From Odontocerum albicorne (taxonomy: Eukaryota > Arthropoda > Insecta > Trichoptera > Odontoceridae): DNA of 64,000 bases. Below are positions 23,509 to 33,537 of this stretch, one piece after another. A program made the translations under genes and the position numbers. The notes beneath the pieces are model-generated. The model saw nothing but the letters and a program-made list of their open reading frames with translations. It was not told where the DNA came from and did not search any database. The stretch covers positions 24,624,212-24,688,211 of the forward strand of contig OX463839.1 in NCBI GenBank assembly GCA_949825065.1. Reading direction: 5' to 3'. Position 1 is the first letter of the stretch, and each line of letters begins with the position of its first letter.

Positions 23509-23736
23509 ATGTTGAAATCACGAGTGTTACCATACATTTTGATAAAACCTCTCAAATACGGGAACTCTTGTTTTCAAAGGCTTCCGAAAGCTGCCCCCGA
23601 CACACATATATTTAACTTTTTGAGGCAGACAAAGATCGACCCAACTGAAATATTAGTCGAGAAACGTCTGCTAAAGGTGAAGATTAACAATTCATTAAAT
23701 ATTAAAAATTCAAGCAGTCTCAGCAAAATGAATTGA
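23509..23736 (+). other. Unrecognised short reading frame
   Basis: A 75-codon frame is rich in Lys, Leu and Asn. The middle (CFQRLPKAAPDTHIFNFLRQ, then TKIDPTEILVEKRL) is less AT-driven than chance frames here. I see no domain, no splice signals I trust and no neighbours that explain it. It may well be a random frame. Confidence 0.15.
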
Positions 23737-23849
23737 CTAAAGCAAAAATAAAATATAACGTAATATTAAAATGACTAAAACTGATCAAGACATACTCTAT
23801 CATAAATACTATATTGTGCACAGCTTCTGAAATACCCAAAAACTTAAAA

Positions 23850-24042
23850 ATCTGTATATGGCAATTTCTTTAACAAAGCCAGAAAGATGTTACATATATG
23901 TTACGAGTAGAGATCTCAAATATAAACTAGACTGTGAACTTTTTTTGGATACCAATAGGAATCGTCTATCTTTTAACCAGCAAGCTCCAAGTTGTAAGAC
24001 AAGCGTCTTACTAACAAACCCATCGATATTGTCATGCTAATC
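23850..24042 (-). repeat. SINE, minus strand
   Basis: Reading the minus strand gives TTAGTAAGACGCTTGTCTTA (A-box region), a decayed B box and TTCCTATTGGTATCC. The body with AGTCTAG and TAACATCTTTC follows, then a gap-ridden 3' part with ATTGCCATATA. The 60-codon plus-strand frame over it is a shadow. Confidence 0.6.
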
Positions 24043-24365
24043 AAAGTCGATTCGAGCATCTATCTGTTTTCTTTATTTTTCCGTACACCCTACTTTCTGA
24101 AAACTTCAGCATACACATAAGTTTATATACACTTTACTGCGTTACAGATCAAAGGGTCTAATTTTTATTTTATTTACAATATTTATTTCATGAACGTTTA
24201 ATTAAGTCTCTTTTATGGCACCTTTCTTCGACAATGAGATAAGAATCAAATGTATTCGTTTCACATGAAAAACGTAATTATTTATCAAATTCAACTACCC
24301 CTTCCTGAATCGAAGCATTTGACATATGTTTGTTTAATAATCTCATTAATTTAATCTTTCATCTA

Positions 24366-24545
24366 GGCTCCGGTACCCGGTCAATCCGAGGTTCCACACA
24401 TTACAACTCTAATTGTGATGGTTTCCTGGCCGCGAGTTCACGCTGAGCCATTGTTCCCGAGCTGCCTAGCTATGGGGCCATAGAGCTGCCTGCTGCCTAC
24501 CTATGGGGCTACAGAGCTGTCTATTTGCGATGTGATTGCAGATTA
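24366..24545. repeat. GC-rich island with imperfect internal repeat
   Basis: GAGCTGCCTAGCTATGGGGC and ACCTATGGGGCTACAGAGCT are imperfect copies of one another about 30 bases apart, within a 180-base stretch far richer in G and C than the flanks. I do not recognise it as a known element or exon. Confidence 0.45.
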
Positions 24546-24815
24546 TAACAACTACTCTCATTATTTACTGATTTATTGTCCGGGCTTGGACAACGATTCA
24601 AAGCGATAATCTTGTCTTCTTTATATTTTACTCTGGAAATAAGCACAAATATTCACTTCTCTTTATCTAACGTATGTATATGAAAGAAAAATCGTTTTAT
24701 AGAGACACTTGTGAACCTTAATTTTTGAATATATATTTATTTTATGTTGTCAACAACTTTGAATACGTTTTCAGAATAAAAAATATTTAAAATTAACTAC
24801 TTTTTCGACACGAAG

Positions 24816-24851
24816 ACTGCAGTTTTAAACATCCTTGTTTAGAACTGCAGT
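24816..24851. repeat. 16-bp inverted repeat (hairpin)
   Basis: ACTGCAGTTTTAAACA and TGTTTAGAACTGCAGT pair with one mismatch around a four-base loop. Confidence 0.75.
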
Positions 24852-25084
24852 TTCAAGGAAAATTAAATGTGATGGTCGTTAACCTTCAGTAGAAAATGAC
24901 AATTAGAAGAAGTGATTTTTTAAAGATTTTCCTGTGTGAAAAAATAAATACTTCCACTCGATATTTCTTTCTTTATTTTTTATGTGCAATAATGTTTATT
25001 CCAACAACTTACAAGAGATAAAATTATTAAACTCTTAAAACCTTTCTTATAGTATATTGTACAAACAGAACCTGACTTGCATGG

Positions 25085-25260
25085 ATTGTATAACACTGTC
25101 GTTGTATACAATAAAATCTGGCGGGTGTATTGCCATGTGGTAATCTCTTCTAACGAATCAGAAATATGGTAAACAAGTCATAAATGAATACCAAACAGAA
25201 ATTTAAAAAAATATCTTGGTTCCAACAGGGACCGACCACGTAACTACGACCACGTATTAG
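25085..25260 (-). repeat. SINE, minus strand
   Basis: The inverted 3' end (ACTGTCGTTGTATACAATA, then TCTGGCGGGTGTATTGCCAT) is followed by TCTCTTCTAACGAATCAG. After a degraded middle comes the head part TTGGTTCCAACAGGGACCGACC. Confidence 0.7.
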
Positions 25261-25566
25261 ATAAAAAAAGGTTAAAGGTCACAAAACGACCTTAAAAATA
25301 TTTATTTGTTCAAAACTCATTGAAAAGTGAAAAGAAATTTATCGACGTAAAGTTGGAAGGGATGGGGAAAAGGTAAGATAAATCGAAAATGAAACACGTA
25401 ACATCACTGTTTGAATTTTGTCACTATCTGAAAATGTCGATGACGAAGTTAATTAAACTTTAGTTGGTAAATTATTCACAAGCCTCAATGCATGCATGAA
25501 GAGTCAAGAACATCGTAAATTTATTGAAATTTCAATGACCATTCACGTAACATACCTAACTAGCTA

Positions 25567-25645
25567 ATTGATGACCTCCTTAGTCTAATTGGTAAAACAC
25601 TGTACTTCCACCCGGGGGGTTCTGGTTTAATTTTCGATGGTAAAC
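25567..25645 (+). repeat. tRNA-like SINE head, plus strand
   Basis: An A-box-like TTAGTCTAATTGGTAAAACA and a B-box-like GGTTCTGGTTTAATTTTCGA are spaced as in a tRNA. The SINE body is missing and an A-rich run follows. Confidence 0.55.
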
Positions 25646-25680
25646 GAAAAAAAAATAAAAAAGAGTCCCACTCGACAAAA

Positions 25681-25775
25681 AAGTTCGTCTGGTAGTAATA
25701 CTCTCGTACGTAAGACGTATGTGAGTATTGCATATTCACGTGCGGTAGTATTACCAGACGTGCGATAACGAACCC
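25681..25775. repeat. Short inverted-repeat unit
   Basis: GTTCGTCTGGTAGTAATACT at the left and AGTATTACCAGACGTGCGAT then AACGAAC at the right form an imperfect inverted repeat around about 50 bases. It could be a miniature inverted-repeat element. No flanking duplication is seen. Confidence 0.45.
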
Positions 25776-26214
25776 CGATTTCCGTGCGTACTACAGTGTT
25801 TCCCGGCCACGTTCTTTAATATATTCATGATCAATATATTGAAGCACGAAAACGAATTAATGAATAAGCAAATAGTAATAAAAGTTAATTTAAAATGTTG
25901 ATTTTAACAACACGTCACAAACCGTTACATCATCAGTTTTTTAGCACAAAGACGCAATTTGATTTCAAGTGATCAAGACGCCTCAACTTATCTATTCGTA
26001 AATGTTAATACCTAATGCAATAATATTCTTGTAATATAACTGATCGGATCATTAAACTTTATACTGTTATCCAATTTACACTAAAAGTAATAACGATATG
26101 TAAAAATGCAAAAAAATCAAGTGTCGAAAATCTTCATAGTGGTATAAACACACTTTAACTGTAACTGATCATTAATTTCGCCAATAATACAATACGGTCA
26201 TTTGAACATGTCGA

Positions 26215-26285
26215 TACGTTGGATAACGAACTTCTCTGCCTGGCGATAACCGTTCGATTCCCAGCGATAGTAATTGGTTAAGGTA
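26215..26285 (+). repeat. Decayed tRNA-like SINE head
   Basis: CCGTTCGATTCCCAGCGATA (about 26249-26268) keeps a B box. The A box is degraded and no body follows. Confidence 0.4.
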
Positions 26286-26370
26286 TGCGGACTGAGAATA
26301 GTCTGCCTCTGTGATAATATCTATGGACAACATATCATAGTGTTTAATTAAAGCTAAAATTGTACGTTCA

Positions 26371-26868
26371 TTGATTGGTATTCAATGTTGTGGAACAATG
26401 CTCGGTCAAATTATAGTTAACTATATTGCATTTTCGTTGTATACAGAACAACTTGATAGATTAAATACCATTAGGCAGTTCCTTTCAACAAACCTGAAAG
26501 ATGATAATAGACCTTATGTGAAAAACCACACTGGAACCTCGTTTTTTAGATTGATTGGTATTCAATGACGTGTACCAATGCTTGGTCGAATTATATTGTA
26601 TTGCGTAACACTTTCGTAATATACAGTATAACTTTACGAAAAACCACACTGGAACCTCGTTTTTTACATTGATTGGTATTCAATGACGTGTACCAATGCT
26701 TGGTCGAATTATATTGTATTGCGTAACACTTTCGTAATATACAGTATAACTTTACGGGCCTAATGCCATGTAACAATTTCTTCTAACCGACCAAATAGTT
26801 AATACATAAATGTGAAAAATCATACAGGGACCATTTTTCGGGCTCCATCGGGTATTGAACCTTCAGAC
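26371..26868 (-). repeat. Tandemly duplicated SINE, minus strand, 3 units
   Basis: TTGATTGGTATTCAATG begins units at 26371, 26551 and 26669. The first period is 180 bases; the second is 118 because the middle is deleted. Each unit carries the inverted SINE 3' end (TTTCGTTGTATACAG or TTTCGTAATATACAG). The first and last also carry body blocks such as CAACAAACCTGAAAGATGAT. The last unit ends in a head-like GGGTATTGAACC. Tandem SINE units of this kind usually arise by unequal crossover. Confidence 0.7.
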
Positions 26869-26869
26869 A

Positions 26870-27072
26870 TTGTAATTTGTTTTATCAAACATTGTTTATT
26901 CCACTGTTTGTAACGGTATAACCCTACCAGTTTCAAGGCTTTCCCCTCATCATCAGGGAAGCACAAACAAGACTTGTTTGTGCTCCCCGGATGATGAGGT
27001 GAAAGCCTTGAAACCGGTAGGGTGATACCGTTAAACAGTAGAATAAACAGTGTTTGATAAAACAAATTACAA
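26870..27072. mobile_element. Penelope-like foldback element, second copy of the 3' end palindrome
   Basis: The arms (26870-26969 and 26972-27072) are inverted copies of the Penelope terminus, meeting at CAAACAAGACTTGTTTG. The left arm read on the minus strand has the canonical hammerhead word CTGATGA. In the right arm the matching place reads CGGATGA. A few mismatches between arms show it is older than the copy at 3589. It abuts the SINE head ending at about 26868, with no clear target-site duplication. Confidence 0.8.
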
Positions 27073-27683
27073 AATAAAGATAGTGTAAGTTCGATCAATA
27101 TTCGAGTGTAAAATAAAAGTTAAAATGTTATCAACTTCATAAAACCGTTTACATCAATTGATTTAGTAAAATTTAATTAAGTACTGAAAAAATCTATATA
27201 AAACGTGTCATGTTGGGCCATTTTCGTGGAACTCGGTATTTCTACGTTAAGTTTTTTACATTTAAAAATAATGGACGCAAAGGATTACCAGTTATAAAAT
27301 ACGTAATTTTGCTTCTTGGAGTTTGTTCAACCGTTTGCCCTGCGAAAAGTTTTAGAAATAACAATATACTCAGTTGGCTTAATTGTGAGTTATTATTAAT
27401 TTAAAATTGAATGATTAACAACTTTGAGCTGACATTATTGAAGCATTCAATACCCGTGAGTTTTCTTAGATATTTGTTTAAAATAAATAAACGATAAGGT
27501 TTTCGAGAGTTTAAATATTTCATTATAAATTAACTTTCGATTTTGTATCAAACGAATGACTTTTAATTTTATATGAACTGTTTTTTATTGTATAATGTTT
27601 ATAGAGTAATGGGAAAAGCTAAAACTTAATTTTGTTTATATTATATTACATTAAATTTTCATAATATATGATGCAAATTGGTG
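27073..27683. other. AT-rich spacer holding the candidate exon at 27210-27384
   Basis: Apart from that candidate there is only AT-rich unique sequence. No left end of the following mariner copy can be found in it. Confidence 0.5.
27210..27384 (+). other. Possible first exon with signal peptide
   Basis: The frame from 27210 contains NNGRKGLP followed by the hydrophobic stretch VIKYVILLLGVCSTVCPA, which resembles a signal peptide with an Ala-type cleavage site, then KSFRNNNILSWLN. The coding run can end at a consensus splice donor, GTGAGT, at 27385-27390; without splicing it stops at 27404. No downstream exon can be assigned and the part before the hydrophobic stretch is long for a signal peptide. 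It may be a chance frame. Confidence 0.2.
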
Positions 27684-27940
27684 TGTTTTTGCGTTTCAAA
27701 TACGGTAATTTCGATTTGAAAGACATGGAGCGTTCCGGACGACCAGTGGACTTCGATGAGGACCGCTTAAACCATATTATTCATGAAGATCCCCTTCAAA
27801 CCACCGTAAAATTGTCTGAGCAGATGAATTGTAGTCACATGACTGTATACCGCCATCTTAAATAAATGGGAAAAGCCCAGAAGTTCGGCGCTTGGGTTCC
27901 ACATGTTTTGAGTGAAAACAACAAAAATCAACGTTCGACA
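27684..27940 (+). pseudogene. Mariner transposase N-terminal fragment
   Basis: Mariner transposase binds the terminal repeats and cuts and pastes the element. The fragment reads FLRFKYGNFDLKDMERSGRP (the AT-hook-like linker GRP), then VDFDEDRLNHIIHEDPLQTT and SEQMNCSHMTVYRHL. This second helix-turn-helix is interrupted by a stop at 27863-27865 and then continues MGKAQKFGAWVPHVLSENNK. The WVPH.L word is diagnostic of mariner. The frame then ends at the inversion junction. The catalytic D,D34D region is missing, so it cannot be active. Confidence 0.85.
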
Positions 27941-28182
27941 ATCGGTCGATTGAACGCGAACAGAAGGAGGTGTCGAAAATGCTCACTTTCGTCTACTTGC
28001 CATTCCATTTTGAAGGCTTGTAATCAAATAAAATAATATATGTAACGTAAAAGCAAACACAACATCTTGCAGAGCAGAAAATTTTCTTTCGAATGACGTA
28101 TAAACTTTACAATTTTGTTTTACTTTTGGTGCTCATTTTTTTAATTTGGAAGAAAACTGACACAACTTATGTCACCACCTAA
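27684..28182. mobile_element. Mariner copy 1, snap-back structure, left end missing
   Basis: The plus-strand part (about 27684-27940) encodes mariner transposase from the first DNA-binding region onward. It then switches abruptly, at about 27942, to the minus-strand copy of the element's 5' end. That part includes the region around the start codon and the terminal inverted repeat, ending in CACCACCTAA at 28182. So the right end is an inverted 5' end and not the true 3' end. The middle and catalytic part of the transposase is absent. Confidence 0.8.
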
Positions 28183-29039
28183 TATTTTAATGTCATTAGT
28201 AGAATGAAATAATCCAATTAAGTGTTTCTATTTTCTAATCCAAAAGCGATATTAATAATAAAAGCTGTTACTCGCAATAGAAGGAATTTAACAAGATAAT
28301 AAATTAACAATTTATAAATATCGAGATGAAAACAGGTAAGTAATAAAGTAAAACATCCGCTTTCATCCCGTCACTACGAACATAAGTTCGGACATAATTT
28401 GAGCTTAATTTGAAAAGTTCCCTCTGAATAACGCAAAGAAAAAAAGTGAAATATTTGAGCGAAATATATCCGGTCGCCTTTATCTGCTGTCGTTAGTTCT
28501 TATGTAAGTTGTGAATATAACTTTTAATTCTACAGAGGAAACAATAACTTTCCCAAGACACGATACTTCTGGCTGATAGCAACTCTTTATCTAGTTGAAG
28601 CTGTTTTATTTTGGCGACACTGTATTTTAGGATTTTATTTGTTCAGCAGGATTGAGATAATTCGCTAAGAAGATACACAAAGACTACACTTTGTATAAGA
28701 AACTATTGGCGTCCGTGCTTTGCGTTATTTTTTGGGAAAAAGGTTTTGAAAGTTCAACAACCGCAGATAGACAATATAGAAACGGTGACATTGAGTCTTC
28801 ATTAAATTACGAATGTTTGGCCCTACGTATCGTAACATAACCATGAAAATTTATTAAAAATCAACTAAATATTTATGACAGTTTTAAGCTACTCGTAACG
28901 TGATAACTATGAATGATACGTCTGGTCAATGTACTCGGATTGTTCAGGAGAAAACCAAGAAAAAAGATAAAGAGCTTCATGTGGTAATTTGAATTCCTCT
29001 TCTAGATTTTTTTCAACATCCCAGCCAAACATATTAAAG
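28183..29039. other. No recognisable gene
   Basis: Balanced-to-AT-rich unique DNA; no frames of note and no repeats seen. Confidence 0.5.
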
Positions 29040-29330
29040 CATCATATTCATCACCATCACACTATGTCCTTATTGGAGTAGGATGATGTAGTAAATCTCA
29101 ATTTCATTTAATTCTGACACACATCTACCGTTTTTACTACGTCCATACGCCTCGTCATGCATATTCTAGTGATAAAAATGTTCTTCCATCCAGAATATAA
29201 CTCTTCGAACTCTCAGAATTTCATCTTTTGGTTGTGCCACATTTTTTTCGATCTTCCCAACCTTCTTTAACCTTGTATACGAGTACTCCTCTGTAAAAAT
29301 TATTTTGTAAATCTTGGATCATTAATTATT
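29040..29330 (-). pseudogene. Probable LINE 3' relic, minus strand
   Basis: On the minus strand, CATCATCCTACTCCAATAAGG then ACATAGTGTGATGGTGATGA (29110 to 29060) resembles the 3' end of the RTE-type copy at 53215 (CCTATCTACCCCAACAGG, ACAATAGTGTGATGGTATG). Upstream sequence is too decayed to translate convincingly. Confidence 0.35.
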
Positions 29331-29683
29331 TCTTGCCGAACCATCTTAATGTATATCTTCTTCAATCCGTAATACATTGTTTTTCCACACGTTTTACGCA
29401 ACGTTCTTATTTATATCGCATGTATTTTCATTTCATTATTATTTTAAATCTTTCAGTATTAAAAAAAACAAAAAAGTTATGAATAATTTCATGTATCCAT
29501 ATTTTCATACGAAAATGAAAACATAATAAAGTCCATCTTCGATCTGAGTGCCAGTCCGAAGGATAATACAATTCCATGAATTTGTAATATGAGGATAAAG
29601 TTTCACATTCCTGGTTGACGTAGCACGAGTACTTGTATGGTATGTAGCATTTTATCTCAGGATCAGACTGGAACTATTCCACA

Positions 29684-29974
29684 TTGTTTTATTCTAGAGA
29701 TGAGCTTCGGGCGAGAAGGATGAGACAAGGAAGGATATACGAAAAGGGAGTTCAAGGAGGAAAAATTGTCGCCTTGCGAGTCATTGCCACCATACCAGAT
29801 CACGTAGCCTGTATTAAGTCCCATTCCTACGAAAAGGACTTCTTACTTATAACCTGCATGAAGGCTCTGAGAAGACAGACAATTTTTATTTGCACAGACA
29901 TCCGAAAAGTTATGGCGACGTCATATCAAGGTGTCATGACTTTATGGAAAACAAACAGGCGAAATCTTTTTTGA
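29684..29974 (+). other. Unrecognised reading frame, 96 codons
   Basis: The frame has charged residues near the start (RDELRARRMRQGRIYEKG) and balanced base composition to about 29940, unlike the AT-driven frames nearby. I recognise no domain. It could be an exon, part of an unknown element or chance. Confidence 0.2.
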
Positions 29975-30112
29975 GAATCTAGCAACATATACTTATTAAA
30001 ATAACTATACTTACAAATACGTGTTAAAATTCAAACATAAAATGCACGTGTTATTGAAAATAAATTATAAATAGTTTCCATGAAGATTTTGGAATTAAAT
30101 AACGTATTTGAT

Positions 30113-30871
30113 AGTCTAGACCTTAGAATATTTAGATAAAGTCTTCTCTCGTACAATACCCAGTTAGACGTTATATGTTTTGAAAATTAAAATTCTCAAA
30201 TAAATTTATTACTAAACAATTCTGTTGATATTTTATATAGGTAAAGTTGAAATTTTGCGATATTTATTATCATTGCCTATCATGAGTGAGTTGTTGTAGT
30301 ATTGTATTTGTAATGTAGTATTCTTTTCACATAAATTTCCAATTGGCGTGGTGAGGTGCCGGCAGCTGACTGGGGTCAGCCCCGTATCATGTGATCAACT
30401 TTGCATATTTTTGTAATTATTTTGACTCGTATACTTCATTATTATTTTAATTGTATTGTTGTCTTATGGTGTCTTTTATTTGGTTTTGTTGAATTAGTCC
30501 AGACCTTAGAATATTCAGATAAAATCTTCTCTTGTACAATACCCGGTTAGACATTATATGTTTTGAAAATTAAAATTCTCAAATAAATTAAGTACTAAAT
30601 AATTCTGTTGATATTTTATATAGGTACATTGAAATTTTGCGATATTTATTATCATTGCCTATCTTGAGTGAGTTGTTGTAGTATTCTTTTTACATACATT
30701 TCCAATTGGTGTGGTGAGGTACAGGCAGCTGACTGGGGTCAGCCCCGTATCGTGTGATCAACTTAGTATATTTAAATTTTCTTTATAGTTTTGTAATTAT
30801 TTTGACTCGTATACTTAATATTTTAATTGTTTTGTTGTCTTAAGTTGCCTTTTATTTGGTTTTGTTGAATT
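30113..30871. repeat. Tandem segmental duplication, 383 and 376 bp
   Basis: Copy 1 (30113-30495) and copy 2 (30496-30871) are collinear and highly similar from AGTC(T/C)AGACCTTAGAATAT to TTTGGTTTTGTTGAATT. Small insertions and deletions occur, the main one being a 20-base loss of TATTGTATTTGTAATGTAGT-type sequence in copy 2. Each copy holds the small hairpin CTGAC TGGG GTCAG followed by CCCCGTATC. Both also contain the dispersed word GACTCGTATACTT. Confidence 0.9.
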
Positions 30872-31692
30872 GTTTTTTTTTGTAACTTTAAGATTATTTT
30901 GTAAATATTGTAAATGAAGCACATACAATTATTTTAAAAATAATTTTGCAGGGTTCATTGTACTGTCGATGAAAATTTAAAATTATAAAAACCATTGTCA
31001 AATATATAACCTAGATTTTTTTTTATTTCTATACAGACATTTTTTCCCCCTAGCTATAAATAAACGAAACACGCGAATACAGACACATTATAGTAAATTA
31101 AAATTAGGTTAAAATAAAGACATGTGCTTCGTGTAGTATGGGAAGGGTAAACAAATAGAGGTGTAAAAGTAAGAATTTCATTGAAGTTGTTCACATGACA
31201 ATTTCATTTATTCGTATGGTATTGCAAATCGTGGCTGGGAGACAACATGGTCCAAGGATCCATTAATCGAATCTTAGGGCTGAGAACCACTGAAGTTAGC
31301 ATGAAACTCTTGGTCCGTCATCGCACGTGTTTGGAATCCTACCCGACACGTGGTACTAACACTTGCACACGTCTAGCGTGTATGAATTCATGACATACAC
31401 GTATATTTGATCAAAATAATATCTTATTAATACATGACTATGAAGATCAATTCCAATGTGTTGAGGGGCACCATAGAAATTAATGAAAAAGCAAACACAA
31501 ACAAAAACCTACTTCAGCGGTTCTTAAACCCGAAGGCTCAATTAATGAAGCTGAAGAGAATATAGTTCCGAACAACACCAGTTGTGATGTGTTGAGGGGT
31601 ACAATATGAACGAATTAAGTAATTACTTGACTTTAAGCATGGTATTTGGGAAAAAAAATATTTGCCAAACTTTAAAAATTTTATGCATATAT
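30872..31692. other. No recognisable gene
   Basis: A balanced patch lies at 31190-31420. GTGTTGAGGGG(C/T)AC(C/A)AT repeats at about 31457 and 31587. A small palindromic word, CGTGTATGAATTCATGACAT, lies near 31376. Confidence 0.5.
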
Positions 31693-31867
31693 TAAGGTGT
31701 TAACATAAGTTGCGTCCGTTTTTTTTTTCAAATTTAAAAATGAACACCAAAAGTAAAACAAAATGGTAAAGGTTATACGTCATTCGTAAGAAAATTTTCT
31801 GCTCTACAAGATATTGTGTTTGCTTTTACGTTACATATATTATTTTATTTGATTACAAGTCTTCAAA

Positions 31868-32217
31868 ATGGAATGTCAAGTAGACGAAAGTGAGCATTTT
31901 CAACACCTCCTTCTGTTCGCGTTCAATCGAGGGAATAAAGCTGCCAAAGCTGCTCGCGATATTTGCGAAGTGTACGGTGAAGATGCTATGAATTAAAGGA
32001 CAGCTCGTCGATGGTTTTTGCGTTTCAAAGACGGTAATTTCGACCTGAAAGACATGGAGCGTTCCGGACGACCAGTGGACTTCGATGAGGACCGCTTAAA
32101 CCATTATTATTCATGAAGATCCCCTTCAAACCACCGTAAAATTGTCTGAACAGATTAATTGTAGTCACATGACTGTATACCGCCATCTTAAATCAATGGG
32201 AAAAGCCCAGAAGATGG
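31868..32217 (+). pseudogene. Mariner transposase 5' half, plus strand
   Basis: It starts with ATG at 31868 (MECQVDESEHFQHLLLFAFN), followed by GNKAAKAARDICEVYGEDAM, the first helix-turn-helix of mariner transposase. A stop follows (at about 31996), then RTARRWFLRFKDGNFDLKDM and ERSGRPVDFDEDRLN. A one-base insertion shifts the frame near 32105, after which come IHEDPLQTT and INCSHMTVYRHLKSMGKAQK. The sequence ends at the inversion junction before any catalytic residue. Confidence 0.85.
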
Positions 32218-32224
32218 GAGATCC

Positions 32225-32480
32225 CCTTCAAACATTTTTCATCACCATTTTCAAACCATTTTTCATCACCAGTAATGATGCGGTAAAGGAACCTTTGCTT
32301 GTGGCCATGCGTAGCTAGATGACGCGCGAGCAAACCAGCAGAAATCGTCGAACGTTGATTTTTGTTGTTTTCACTCAAAACATGTGGAACCCAAGCACCG
32401 AACTTCTGAACTTCGCAAATATCGCGAGCAGCGTTGGCAGCTTTATTCCATCGATTGAACGCGAACAGGAGGTGAATAAT
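32225..32480 (-). pseudogene. Mariner transposase fragment, minus strand, internally deleted
   Basis: Read on the minus strand from about 32475: FNRWNKAANAARDICEV is joined directly to QKFGAWVPHVL, then SENNKNQRSTISAGLLARHL and FLYRIITGDEKW. The GDEKW word holds the first catalytic Asp of the mariner D,D34D triad. A short internal duplication of GGTGATGAAAAATG follows, and the rest of the catalytic domain is gone. Confidence 0.8.
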
Positions 32481-32625
32481 ATATGTAACGTAAAAGCAAA
32501 CACAATATCGTGTAGGGCAGAAAATTTTCTTTCGAATGACGTATAATCTTTACCATTTTGTTTTACTTTTGGTGCTCATTTTTTAATTTGAAAAAAAAAA
32601 ACGGACCCAACTTATGTTAACACCC

Positions 32626-33240
32626 AATATTTAAACTTTAATACACACAATTAAATTTTAAAATTAAAAAAATACTTTAAAAAATATATTTCTATCAAGA
32701 AACATGAGCCCTGGTAGAGGAAATTTGGGCATTTATTCAATGAAAAATATTCAAACGGCAGGACTAACTTTCGAAAGTTAAATACCACAAACGGCTTATT
32801 TCAACGTTCCTGAAATATTGAAATCGATATTTCCGGAAACTATTGATTGAATACGAGCACAAATATATTATATATTGTTTGTGTTTAAGTTTTGATTTGA
32901 ATTCAAGTCTAATAAGGCTAAATTTTACTTTAATCACACAGAATTAAAGCTAAATGCGGAATTATAAAACCCTCCAAACCACATCCTTTGTTGTGTGATG
33001 TTTAAAATTTAAACGAGTAGACGTTAATTACGGTATTCATAATGAATCCGATATTCCATATAAATAGGATGGTAACGAAACTTCCTAAATAAGATATATT
33101 CAATAATTGGGAACGCTTTGTTTGTATCAGAGACTCCAAACTGTTTTTAGATAAAATACCCGTTTTGTGAGTTCTGTTATTTTTTTAAAATCCAAAAACC
33201 AAAATACTTTTATTGAAATCACTCGTTCATTCATTTGAAA
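32626..33240. other. AT-rich DNA without recognisable genes
   Basis: No frames, repeats or element pieces were seen. Confidence 0.5.
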
Positions 33241-33400
33241 GGTATCCTCAAGTACGTCGGGCACATTAGAGGGAGGGACCAGGACAGCTTGGGGAGGTTA
33301 GTTATTGCAGGAAATGTGGAGAAGTGCAGAGATACGAAGATCGCCTATAAGACCATATCAAATCAGCGGCTTGTTCAATAGTGGACACAGTTCTACGTAT
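33241..33400 (+). pseudogene. LINE C-terminal relic (GHI block)
   Basis: The frame reads LKYVGHIRGRDQDSLGRLVI, then AGNVEKCRDT, matching the LRYFGHI.R.....L...I..G.VEG pattern of non-LTR retrotransposon C-termini. It then decays. It resembles the relic at 5955 in kind. Confidence 0.65.
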
Positions 33401-33537
33401 AGACTGCGGTGTGTAAGTAGACAAAGGGTAACAATAAGACGCAAAGTAGAAATAAGATGAATGGACGGTCACGAGCCTCAACCATTATGACCACAAGAAG
33501 GAAGAAGTGAAATATATAATACTCGTATATTAAAATA

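Larger units (their letters stand above)
24041..25084. other. No gene recognised; contains a GC-rich island and a hairpin
   Basis: The island at 24366-24545 and the hairpin at 24816-24851 are listed separately. The rest is AT-rich. Confidence 0.5.
31693..32625. mobile_element. Mariner copy 2, complete snap-back element
   Basis: The outer ends are inverted copies of one another for about 155 bases (AGGTGTTAACATAAGTTG at the left, CAACTTATGTTAACACCC at the right). The left half reads the transposase from its start in plus orientation to about 32217. The right half is a minus-strand copy of the same 5' end with an internal deletion that joins the first helix-turn-helix region to FGAWVPH-like sequence. 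The halves meet near the repeated word GATCCCCTTCAAAC (32117 and 32220), suggesting a microhomology join. Both halves are defective. Confidence 0.85.

Noticed and set aside
27668..28182. Mariner copy as an intact transposon
   Set aside because: No left terminal repeat, stop codon inside the second helix-turn-helix, and no catalytic domain.
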